A DNA stretch of 64,000 nt from Elysia crispata (taxonomy: Eukaryota; Mollusca; Gastropoda; Plakobranchidae): the NCBI GenBank assembly GCA_033675545.1, contig JAWDGP010003856.1:216001-280000 (forward strand), given 5' to 3'. The notes under the pieces were generated by a model, which saw nothing but the letters and a program-made list of their open reading frames with translations, searched no databases and was not told the origin of the DNA. Shown here piece after piece: positions 1 to 11,251 of the stretch (within the stretch, counting starts at the first letter, position 1; the number at the start of each line of letters is the position of its first letter). Position numbers and translations under genes: made by a program.

Positions 1-507
1 ACTCTTAAATTAGCATTGCTATCTCTTACAATTACGGTGCGAAATTTGACGATTACTTCACTGCAGCAAAGTTTCTCACCAATTCACTGTTTATAATAAA
101 AAAAGGTCCCCTCCCTTTTAGCCCACCTCTCTGGAAACAACCCCTATTCCACATTGTTTTGTTTGTTTTTATTTGTTGGTTATTTTTTTAATTATTGTTG
201 TTGTTTTTCTTACATAATTTTTTGAAGAACATTTAATATGAAACGGTAGGCATATAAAAGACTTAAACGCTTGATACTCTTTTTCAAGTTCTAGATTCAG
301 TTATACTTTCAAATTATTTGAGCTCTGTGTTCATTAGTGTGAAGTGTATTTAATGTAAGCTTGATTTCTCTAAGGTGGTATACAAGAGGACGGATATCAC
401 CTGGTTGGCCCGCTGTCATGTCATGGAAAGGAAACCAGGGATTTGAAGAAGGCGTGGTTTAGATAAAGAAAGTCGGGAGTCCTGCATTCTTGCTGTTTTC
501 AATTATA

Positions 508-574
<67 letters not shown>
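508..574. repeat. (TTG)n microsatellite
   Basis: About 22 uninterrupted copies of the trinucleotide TTG. Confidence 0.97.
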
Positions 575-1568
575 CGGGGAAAGTTATTATTACAGTCGGC
601 GTATTTGAAATTTCTTGAGAGGTACCCAATTTCATTCATAATCATTTTTTTTCATCTCCTGACATTAAATTTAATCTGTATATGAGATTGGGTAGCTTTC
701 AATAAAAGAGAATTTCAAATACAATGCATGAAAAAACAGAACTAAAATTGTATCAGGAATTTCGAAATGTTGGGTGTGAAGACTTTTCTTTGTAACTCAG
801 CGGTGTCAGTTTTTACCAAGTTGAGTTATCGGAAATTCTCTCGGACTCGATAATTGGGAGAATCCTTGGAGGCAGAATACAATAGGGAATTGAGCTAGTA
901 TCAGGTTTATGACATAAACTTGTTTTGAAGAAAGACCTCAACAATGAAGAAAGACAAACATTTCACCAGTACTGGACGCACAAAGAAAGTGCAGATAGGA
1001 ATGAGACATTGGTGGTGATGAATATGCGGTGGGGGTCGATTGGCAAACTCCACTTTTCTGTATCCTGATTATCAAGAATTTTTGTAATTAAACAAATCAT
1101 TGTCAGACCTGAAAGAAATTTGAAAAACGACTCTGCCATTAAGTTCATGGAAACAAAATACCAGTGTTTGTTCCAATTATATCTTCTTATTTTGCTCCCA
1201 TATAAGCCTTAAATTTTAGATCATATTCATTTAACATACATTGTTTGATAGCTTAGAAGAGTTTCTTGTTAATAAAATCCTGACAGTAAATAAAACTATA
1301 ACATTTTGAGCCCAACAATCGAAATATAGTTCTTATTTTTCAGATTTCTTATCATAACCACTTGGCACAGTTAAATTTTTCTAGGTTCCAATTTATATAA
1401 ACTACACATTTCTTAACTTCTTCCAAGAAAACAAAGCGTTCATTCTGTTAAAATCTCCCAGAATGGTTGAGCTGCAAACAAATTAGAGAATTAGGCTACT
1501 GAGCACGAGAAATATGGAGTGATAAGCCAACCTTTGAAGTTTTATCGTTTTTTTATGTTTTTTTATTC

Positions 1569-1733
1569 TAAACTTTTCCTGTCAGTAGTTATTTAAACTT
1601 TTCCTGTCTGTAGTTGTTTAAACTTTTCCTGTAGTTATTTAAACTTTTTCTGTCGGTAGTTATTTAAACTTTTCCTGTAGTTATTTAAACTTTTTCTGTC
1701 GGTAGTTATTTAAACTTTTCCTTTCGGTAGTTA
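1569..1733. repeat. minisatellite, about 20/24-bp units
   Basis: Seven or so copies of a unit built on TAGTTATTTAAACTTTT followed by a variable CCTGT or TCTGTCGG piece, so that 20-bp and 24-bp unit forms alternate. The copies differ by small indels, as expected from slippage and unequal exchange. Confidence 0.85.
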
Positions 1734-2439
1734 TTTGTCCTTTATTTGATTCACGATATCTTCCTCTAATTTCATGTCTCATAAATCTGTTCTCCCAATT
1801 TTTACAAGTCTTCTTTATGCTTATTCACACTACAGTAACTTGTCTGTTACTTCAACGTTTATGACTTACACCCTTTCCAAAAACTTGATTTTCTATCTCG
1901 TAACTTCAGCTCGTAATTGATTAATTCGTTCTTCGTCTCGCCCTTCCTGTAACATCTTTACATGATATGCGCCATAACGCGGGAGGTTTAGGTAAGATTA
2001 TGAGTTCAATATTGTTTCTTGCGCGGATCGATTGGAACACAGATTTATCTCAAAAACTATTAATTTTTTTTGTTGAACTTTCAGAAAATGCTCTCTTTCT
2101 TATCTAACCATAAGCAAAAGAATGTGAAACCGACAAAGAACCTTTCTTTTAAAGATGGATGATGAACTCGTATTCTTCCTTCTTTCTTTCCGCCTTTCTT
2201 TTTTTTTTAATATTCCCTACGCTTATCTATTTCATAAGTTAAACATTTCATTTGCTTTTTTTATTTCATTTAAAGAAACACATGGATTAGCTTTATGTTT
2301 ACATTGTTTCAGGACAAACTAACGAAGCTTATTAGTTTTCAGGTCTCTATATTCCAGGAAAGATTCCCGACACTGATGAAATTCACCTCTTCGTGAAGCA
2401 CAACAATTGAGCGAAACTGTCAAGTTTTTAGATGTTTAT

Positions 2440-2830
2440 TTTTCAGAACGCCGCAGAACAAGCTGCTAAAACCGTTGAGTCCTCAGGCGTGTTGTTTCCC
2501 CCCTCCACTGCTCACTTGTCTCGATCCTTGTTCCAGGCCGAGATGATACTGAGCTGGGTTACTTTACAGTAGGAAAGATTCAGTGCTGGGGAGCGGTAGG
2601 GGACAAAGGTCACGCCGCATTCAGTGGCCCGGATGATTAGAGACCTGGTCTAGCCGGGAGTCAGGAGCGGTTGTCGTGACAACGCGTCATTATGACGCAG
2701 AGTCTGCATGCTGCCTGCTCGCATCACGCCTTGCGGCTGTCAAAGCTAATAATTTGCCACTATCCACACCTGAACCTGATATCTGGCGATATGCGAGGCG
2801 TTCCCCGGCTCCCTTTTGAATTGCTTAAAT
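2440..2830. other. GC-richer patch with CRE-like palindrome
   Basis: This patch is visibly richer in G+C than its surroundings. It contains a perfect inverted repeat, GCGTCAT-T-ATGACGC, at 2684-2698, which places two TGACGC half-sites (ATF/CREB-like) head to head. No coding signature was found. It could be a distal regulatory element or an untranslated exon of an unseen gene; both are guesses. Confidence 0.3.
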
Positions 2831-5800
2831 CCTTGCTTAACGGTCTCAGTGTTGTGGAAATCATTATTTCAGTCACCATTGTTATGACCCTTGCCTGTCT
2901 CGGCTGCGTTGTTTTGTTGTTTTTTGTTTGTTTGTTTTTTTTTTTTGTCTTTTTATCGCGCTGGGTTTTCTTCGCCTTTTTGTGGCCGCTGAGATATGTA
3001 TGTGCAATCCTTTCACTAAAATCCTTGAATGCGGTCACTTTATGAAATGTTAATTTTTTTTTCTCTAAATGCAATAAGCTGTTATTCAGTTATTGTTTTA
3101 CATGCATATTTTTGCGTTGTTTGTTGTTGTGTTGCAGCATGACCCCTGAACTTCACCATTCCATGTGTGCGCTGTTTACGGTCACACAAACCTGAGGGCG
3201 AGGTGACTTGGCTGTCAATTTCTAAGCCATCCTTTTTTTCCATCTTCACTTTTCTTCTAACCGCGACCTTCAGCTTTTTTAACCGCATGCTGCTAAAAAG
3301 ATTTGTGCATTTTAAACCAAACTATTTTTTTCCAGCCAAGCAGGTATAAATCTTCCTCAGCTTTTGATCGCTATTTCACAGTCTGGCATTGCTTTTTTAT
3401 ACTTGAAATTCGTGTACAAATACCCATAACTCTCTTTGGGAAGCCAAGGGAGTTGTGAAAATTAATGATACACCCCTCCCTCCCCCAATTTCAAGACTAG
3501 ACTATTAAAGTATAATATATATTTCCTGAAAAATAAAATCTTCTAACAGCAAACAGCAGACACATACACGCATACAAAATTATGCAAAACAATAATAAAA
3601 CAGTACTTGCCCAATACACTCATGAAGATTTCAACCGAGTAATCGAACTTTAAAGCCCAAAACTCCCCCGCTCCAACCTTGTGTGCTATGCTCTGGTTGT
3701 GCAAGATTTAACCCTTGTCTATATGTGGTGTCCACCTGGCCAGGTGGTAAACGCGAGGAAGGCTACATGGAGGTCGGTTATCTCTCTTGCTGGGGCTTTG
3801 ACCTGGGACGTTAATCTGATCGCTGATGACGTAGAATTTTGGCTTGCCCGTTGGCTTCTCTCTCTGCTCCAGCACTTGATTTGTTTGGTCGGACGAACGG
3901 AAGAAGATCTGGCATGCGTTTCCTAGTTGATGATGATTTGTTTCCTACAAAAAGAGGAGAGTTCTACTGCTGGAATTCAACGATGAATAGCCAAGACTTA
4001 AACAAGAATGGTTTTATTTGAGGCCTTTATTTCTAACCTGGCGAAAATGACTCACGCTACTGCAGCTTATGTTATCACTAAAAATTGTTAGGAATATCGA
4101 AAAACGTTATGAAAAAAATGATAACACCATAGTCATCTTGAACTCTTTACACGGTTTATGTACTGTAATATTTTGTTTCTTAATAACTGTGTGTGTTATA
4201 TTTTTCAAGGAGTGTTGTAAATTCACCGATATCTACATTTTCCTCACTTCCTTTCTAATTTTCCCACTTACGACTTACTTTTCTATCGATTCATCTGTCC
4301 ATAATGATCAACTGTTCGGTTTCTAGACAAGATAGTTTCAATTGAAGAGGACAATAGTTGTTTAATTATTTCAGAGTACGATAAATAATATTCTTTAGTC
4401 TAGTTGAAAAAATTACTAAAATGAAAAGAATTAATATGGGATAATATCATTGTATCTTTTTGCAATTTCTTAAGGTAATTGCAGATTCAAAGAATTTTTT
4501 TTTTATTAGATTAGCGCTTATAGGAAAACTAGATAGATTCATTATGTATTTATATCGTTCCTGAAGCAGAAGATCTTCAAGCCAGAGACAGAAAAAGGCC
4601 AATTTCCAGTTTAATGAATGAAAACAAAATATTATTAGTCAGAATGTAGATTTGTGGTAGTTGTGAGGCTGGGAAGTTTAGCCTAAAGGAAAATAATTTT
4701 TTTTCAAATTCCTTTTACGTTCATTAGCAGTTATGTAAGAGTCGCTTGACATAAGATAATTTTAAAGGGTATTTTATCGTTTTTTTTCCTCATAGACATA
4801 ATGGCATTGACACATTAGTAATAAAATATTCACAGCAAACGGTCCATTTGACCCTAATATATTACGCATTGCTCAGAGCAGAAGAACCCGAACATTTTTA
4901 GTTGAATGAACCCGAATATCATTGAATTATAATTGGTAGGGTTTGTTGGTGCTGCAGGCAAATTTCATTACCTTATCTAACTTTATTATTCAAAATTTTT
5001 TACTTTAATTTCCTTTTCCAATTATTTCCTTATTTGTGTATGTGTTAAAAGGTAAAATAGTAGCTTTTTGGATAATATTCATAACAGAATGACAAACTTA
5101 GTTTTCACTCAAATCTGTTTAATGGTTCTGGAGCTACATTTGGACAGTTTGTTAACATCGATGAGTTGTCATATTTTGAGATAGAAGTGACATTTTTTTT
5201 TCAGTGAAGTCTAAAATGACTCCCATGCTTATCACGTGTAAAAGACAAAGAATCATAGCTGAATAATTTCCAAAGGTGTATAAGGGAAAATAAAAAGGCA
5301 ACAGTCATTCTAATGCTTATATACATTCTCAAATATGTTATGAATATAAGACTTTTTTTTATTTCTCCCTTTATTGTATATTTCAATTGCTTTTTTTCGT
5401 TCTTTACAGAAATTGCTTTTTAGTTAAGCTTTTCTTTAGAATTTATTATTTACTAAATTTGCTTAAAGCTTCTTGTTCGTAACTCGACACTAGAAGATAG
5501 ACTTTCCACATAGAAAACGAATTTTCAGGTAATGGAATATTTTTGAAGTTTCCGATTTATTTTTTTTTACAAACAGTAGCGAAAAAGGGGAGATATCCAT
5601 ACCACATTTTGTTTCAGTCAATTTCTCTACAATGAAAGAAGTTTAAACGTTTGTCGAAACAAAAGAAAAACACTCTTACGTTGAATTATGGTTCTGAGCA
5701 ATTATTTTTATGGTAGGTCACTTATCGTCACGTTTTTACTTTACGTAAGTTTTACATAGAACCTAACCAGAATAATCAACATGTAGGCTACGATGAACGT

Positions 5801-6395
5801 GTTTGTGTGACATTTTTTATATAAGATACTCCCATTTTTTTAAAGTTTTAGTTTGTTTATTTGGTTTTTATTTCATTTTTAAACAAGACGACAAAGTTAC
5901 CTGTTCATTGAATAAATTTGCACAAAAATCAAATTTGTTGTACTTTTTCAGACCATTACAGTACAATGTATTTTATAATTTTCTTTATTTGTTATTGACA
6001 TATATCATCAATGATAATAGAACTACAAGTAAAGGGCTTTTCAATAAAAATCGGTATAAAAAATGAAAGCAACACAGGATACCAAAATAAACTTTATTGT
6101 GAAATCAAACATTGACAATTATCATGGAATACTAGATGAGAACAATGAACGCTATCAATTAAGTTGAATGTTCTTTCTAATATTCCGTTTTATATTGGTG
6201 GAGGGAATGTTCCAGGTTATTTATTATGTTTTGTTGCATTAAAGTCACGTATTTAGTGTAAACAGCAACGATATCTTTGTTGTCTTCAATTTTTTCTTAG
6301 ATGAAGATGATATGAAAGGAGAGCGAGAAAATCGGAGAGAATCCACGAGATTAAAAGAGAGGAGAATGATAGTGAGACAAGAGAGTGGGTATGGG

Positions 6396-6398
<3 letters not shown>

Positions 6399-6470
<72 letters not shown>
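6399..6470. repeat. (GA)n microsatellite
   Basis: About 36 uninterrupted GA dinucleotides. Confidence 0.97.
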
Positions 6471-6476
<6 letters not shown>

Positions 6477-7987
6477 TCTTTATATGCATAAATATTCTTC
6501 AGATTCGCTCAATACACATCAGAATGATTTGTAGTTTAATCTTGTGATTGATATTTTACTGATTACTTAACCTTGCAAATAATTTACCTGAGACGAAAAA
6601 GCTATAAACTTTTCAATCACGAACTATCTCGAACATCTTAGAGAAGTTGTGCTGATCATAATTCATAAGTATATTGTAAAATAAAATTAGAGTCTTTTTA
6701 TCTGCTTTTCCGGAAAAAATAAATATGTGTTGCAAAAATACAAACCTGAGATTGAGGATGGTTTCTTGATTTCCATTTTTCCAGACTTCTCAATAAAGCT
6801 TTAGATGGGGTCTTAACAAAAGAGAAAGCTACAGAGGCCACACTCGTGATAGAAACATTAGTTTTGAAAAGATACATATTAAAGGGGAGAAAAGTGGAAT
6901 AATGAGATGAATGCTAAGAGTAAGGAAAACTCGAAAATGTTAAAAGCAGAAAACACACGGTAGAATAAGAACTGGGACATAAGAAAAAGAATATTTGATA
7001 AACGAAGTGGCATGCTTGGAATCTCGTGAAAGATTTTGATATTGCATCAAGCAACTCTGCCACTCAACGCCACAAGACATTTTAGAAAAAGAAAAAAAGA
7101 AAATTAGGGCAATAATGTAAAATCTGGGCAAACCATATCAAAGAGAAGCAATACAAAATTATTGATACTAACTGATAGTAAGCACTTTCTTAACCCATCA
7201 AAGGTTAAAAAATAAAACTAAAAAAGAAAGAAGTGAGCCCTGCAGCAAGCCTGAAGATAAAATTTAATAAGCAAAGACTGTGATAGGCAGAGTAAGAACG
7301 GCAGCTTTTACTGTACTTTTAGAAATAGTCTCGAATTCGACCTCTCTAACTTATTTAGAATCTAGTTTACTCTAAGATCTAGTATTTTAGCAAATCTTTA
7401 ATATGTTTCATGTTAATCTTTGAAATTCTTTGTATCTTGAGATCAACTGAAATGGTAATATATGGAGAAATGGTATTTAAAAACACACGCAGAGAATTTC
7501 CCAGGTTTTGGTAGTTGACCATGTCTATACAAATTCATTGAGTGGTAAAAATTGTTCGTAGTTTTACTCTATACCAGTAAAAAAAATTCTTTTCACAAGG
7601 TGGTGATAGGCTAATGTAGAATTTAAATTAATTACAACATTAATACATTAATTGTGCTGACAGGAAAAAGTGGAAAAGCTGGAAAGAACGGAAAGAAGTA
7701 CTGTTAAATGACGGGTGGCATTAAAAATTACTATTAGGAATTATCGTTTGATAACATCGAAATTAACTTAAAAAACAAGATGTCTCTCAAAATATTAATC
7801 CCTGGAAAATTAAGAATAATTTATCTGTATTGCCAAGTGTTGGTAGCAGCAAGGGATTACATCGATAGTAGTAAATGAAAATGATATCTTAATCTGCAGG
7901 GAAATATTGATCTCATATTATCAGGTACATCATGACTACGAGCTTAGTAGGTAACATTCAAAAAAAATTAAGGCATGGTTTAATGGA

Positions 7988-8058
<71 letters not shown>
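7988..8058. repeat. (GA)n microsatellite in a purine-rich tract
   Basis: About 35 GA dinucleotides, followed by an impure purine-rich stretch to about 8172. Confidence 0.95.
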
Positions 8059-8060
<2 letters not shown>

Positions 8061-8689
8061 AGGAGGAGGGAGGGGGGATAGAGGCAAAGAAAGAGAGAGA
8101 CCAAGCCAGCGACTTAGACAGGCAGATGGAGAGGGAAACGAGAAAGAGAGAGTGGGAGAGAGAGAGAGAAGATAGCGGTTGATTGGGACGGTGTTATGTT
8201 ACATACTCCTTGGAGAGTATTTATATGTTATATTCTCCCTAGTGTCAAGCATTTAAAGAATTTTTTTTAAATATTGCTTAATGGTCACAGTTACTTTATT
8301 TCATCTGAATATTTTCTAACCAAACCAGAGCATTTAACTATTTTTGGCAGTGTATAAAAGTCACACGAACAACCAGTTTATAACCTCAAATAACATTTCT
8401 CTACCTACATGTATCACACCAAGCAAATGTTAATTTCATGAAGAATCATAAAGACATCAATAAAATTCTAAAATCTTAGGAGACCACCTCCAAAAAAATC
8501 TTTAAAGTACAATTTCGAACTGGTGTAGAGAGAAGTAATGTTCAAGAAATAATTGGACTACAAACATGGTTTTAAAAAAAAGTACCTAGACTACTTTTCC
8601 TATTATAAGTAAGAATTCTAGGAGCTAGAATTGTAGGTAGTACTCAGCAGCGGTTAGGATAGTGCTTTAAGTGAAAATGGCGGGAAAAT

Positions 8690-8772
8690 GCTTGAATTTG
8701 TGGGATTAGAACCAGATTTACAGATGCGTCGGCACCCATTAGAGAACATAGCTTATACCAATACGCCACTAC
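8690..8772 (-). mobile_element. tRNA-derived SINE head (remnant)
   Basis: Read on the minus strand this shows an A-box-like TGGCGTATTGG (8758-8768) and, about 45 bp downstream, a B-box-like GGTTCTAATCC (8702-8712). This is the RNA polymerase III promoter layout of tRNA-derived SINEs. The copy looks old: stems do not pair as in a functional tRNA, and I see no clear target-site duplication. The body may continue to about 8630. Confidence 0.45.
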
Positions 8773-10967
8773 GCTCTCTAAAACTTTTCCTATTATCCTG
8801 GAATTTCTCTGTTGATTTTATATCCATTATGCTGACGTTGAGTGGCCAAGACAGAATGCAATAACACTGACATGTCGAAAAGAAAAGTTATGTAAAAATA
8901 GGTCGGAACAGCCACGCAATTAACCTGAATTATTGAGTAAGTCCCGAGTCGTACTTGTGCTTCAAATGTTCTACAGAAATTGCGTGAATAATGCACATGG
9001 CTCATCACGGCTGTCCAAAGCAAAGATTCTACTCAAGAGGAAAGTGAACAGTCTTGGGGACTTCAGTGACAATTGTATGTACACAAAGCATCTAATGTCG
9101 TTTGAAGTCTTCAAATGAATGCAAAAGAAAACCTGCGGTAAAGCAATCTATAAAAGAGCGCTTCATGGTAAAGAGCTATTTTGCTACATGCGGGGGCTTT
9201 CAGAATATGTGATGAAGTAGGTCTATCCTGTGCTCATTTCCAGAAACTCATGGAGAGATTACATACATTATAATCTTATTATGAAGCACACCCTGGTGAA
9301 TTACCATCATTCTCGTTGTGCAACGTTCGGTGTATCGCACTATAATGAAGAGCATGAGAGTAATAATACACCATATTTATGGACAACTACATGCTCCGAT
9401 ATCTGCAGGGATTTTCTTGACGGTCCAAACCACACCGTGCTCTGTGAATGATTTCGGGTCATCACCTTGAGCTGAACCCTGCTTGACGGGTTACAGAAGA
9501 TGCTAAAACGATCGATACTGTATCTTGTAGTGAATGATCTAGAGCAACCAAAAGTTAAAACAACTAACTAGTTATCGTCTGGAAACCACAGTCCAGATCA
9601 GACGCGTTGGCTTGTCCTAACGAATGATTCCCAACAAGAGTACACAGTGCTGAACGAGGCTCATTCATGATTAATCAAAAGATTCCCCCATCTTTAAAGC
9701 TTCCATAAATTCAAAGATTTTCCTTTGGGATGGGCAACAAACTTCTTTTATGGTCTGCTTGTAACGGATGTATTGCAGGCAAGGAGAGGTTACACATGAA
9801 CTGATGAATCACTCAACATAGGCTACTTTCATTATTTTGTTGAATGATCCATGCTTGGAATTGAAAGAGAGGGGGGAAAATCCACGTTTGACACGTTGTA
9901 AAACGTGTCAAGGAACGAATTCAAATTTTGAATTTTTTCTCGTTTTCAAATTTTGAATTTTTTCTCGTTTTCTCCCATTAAATATATGGTTAGATTTAAA
10001 AAAACAATAACTCATATGAAAGAGATTCAATTCAAGCAATACACAGGTTTAACCGTTTGTCATTCAGAAAAAAAAATAAAACAGGCTTAAAAGACGCCAT
10101 TTATGTGAAGCTTTATGATACAACTTTTTGAGCATACAAACATAAGTGAAAAAAGGATAAAAAATAGATAACACCTTTTGAAATAATAAATTTATATGAG
10201 TAATTTAATTAGAATGACCTAAAGTTGAAGAGGAGGGTGGGGAGGCTGAATAAGATACTGAACAATTTTGGTTAAAATTAAATAATTATGAAGTCATTGG
10301 TTCAGTAATATTTTAAGTGATTTCTTTCATTCTCATTCCCTTTCGCCCATAAATCCTATGTGGGTATGTACACATATTGTTTCGTCTGGATTGATTAATA
10401 TACTCAAATGAAGAGAATGACAAAGCGGTGTTAATATTTTTAGAACAACTTAGCACATAAATCTTAACTTTCGTTTCTTTAAAAGATAATATAGAGTTTA
10501 TCCTATGGGCTAAAAAATTATAAAGATCATAAAATATATGAGTTCTGTAACAAACATGTTGTGTCGGTTAATCTTCACCATAAGCTCAGACAGCAGTAGA
10601 CTTCGCCTGGAACACAGTTTTTGATTGTTTTTTTTTAAAACAACCATTATTTAAAAAAAATGCATGAAAAATTATATTGAGATACATTTTTTTCATGATT
10701 ACTTATTATAAACGCTAGTGATGCCCCTTGGCTACACATTTGAGCTAACAATGAAGATGGAATCATGTCTTACGAGGAAAAAAATTAATACTGAAAGTTA
10801 AGCAAAAGCATATGATCTAAAGTTTATACAAATACTTAGGGGATCTTTTGAAATAAATTCGCACAAATTTTCCCTTGTCGTAAAATGTTATCTGAGAATC
10901 TGATTTCTTGATAATATACTTGTAAAAGAGTTGGGTATCAGGCTACTTGTGTTTGGTGTCTTTTCTG
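8773..10967. other. noncoding stretch, no gene recognised
   Basis: Nothing recognisable apart from a short tandem duplication at 9925-9975 (two copies of a 26-bp unit containing TCAAATTTTGAATTTTTTCT). Confidence 0.55.
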
Positions 10968-11234
10968 ATAGTAGGTAGAAACTCATTGAGGAGCTAGATA
11001 ACAGAATGTCTTAAGAGAAGAAACCCCCCTCGTAGCAAGTGTTTCGGCGCTGAACTTCTGACACACTAAGGGGGGCCGGGCCACACCCAGGACATGACTC
11101 CCAGGTGTCTCCCTGTTATCTTTTTTTCCTGTTATCTCTTTTTATTTGTGCACAGCGCCAGGATTCGAACCCACACCCTCATCTCTTGATGGAATGCTGA
11201 TCTCGGCGCTATACCACTTCGCCAACTGGTCCTG
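10968..11234 (-). mobile_element. tRNA-derived SINE, apparently near full length
   Basis: On the minus strand the element starts with a tRNA-like head. The A box TGGCGAAGTGG (11214-11224) and B box GGTTCGAATCC (11161-11171) are about 45 bp apart, so the pol III promoter looks well preserved. A body with short AAATAA and GATAACAGG repeats follows, then a GC-rich 3' tail containing GTGTGGCCCGGCCCCC and ending in AGTTTCTACCTACTA. The last 124 bp or so recur at 46648-46767, which supports a dispersed repeat family. The head begins within 20 bp of the stop codon of the LINE endonuclease frame, in the same orientation. This is either a SINE sitting at the LINE end or a LINE 3' UTR with a tRNA-like segment. 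Confidence 0.7.
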
Positions 11235-11251
11235 CGATGGTTAGAGCATTT

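Larger units (their letters stand above)
1..8690. other. noncoding stretch, no gene recognised
   Basis: AT-rich sequence with many stops in all frames. I found no run of exons with plausible splice sites and no recognisable domain. It holds several simple repeats and one GC-richer patch (listed separately). Open frames here are short, begin and end randomly and carry no family signature. Confidence 0.6.

Noticed and set aside
2692-3045. 117-residue frame in the GC-richer patch
   Set aside because: Low-complexity hydrophobic run from T-rich DNA; no domain, no splice context, opposite frame equally open.
6286-6489. LSLSLS and RERERE frames here and at other GA/CT tracts
   Set aside because: Dinucleotide repeats are open in several frames by nature; no flanking coding signal.
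9230-9451. 73-residue frame
   Set aside because: No family similarity recognised, isolated, and without convincing splice sites.
11137-11234. Functional tRNA gene
   Set aside because: A and B boxes are present but acceptor and anticodon stems do not pair properly, and a family tail follows; it is a SINE head.
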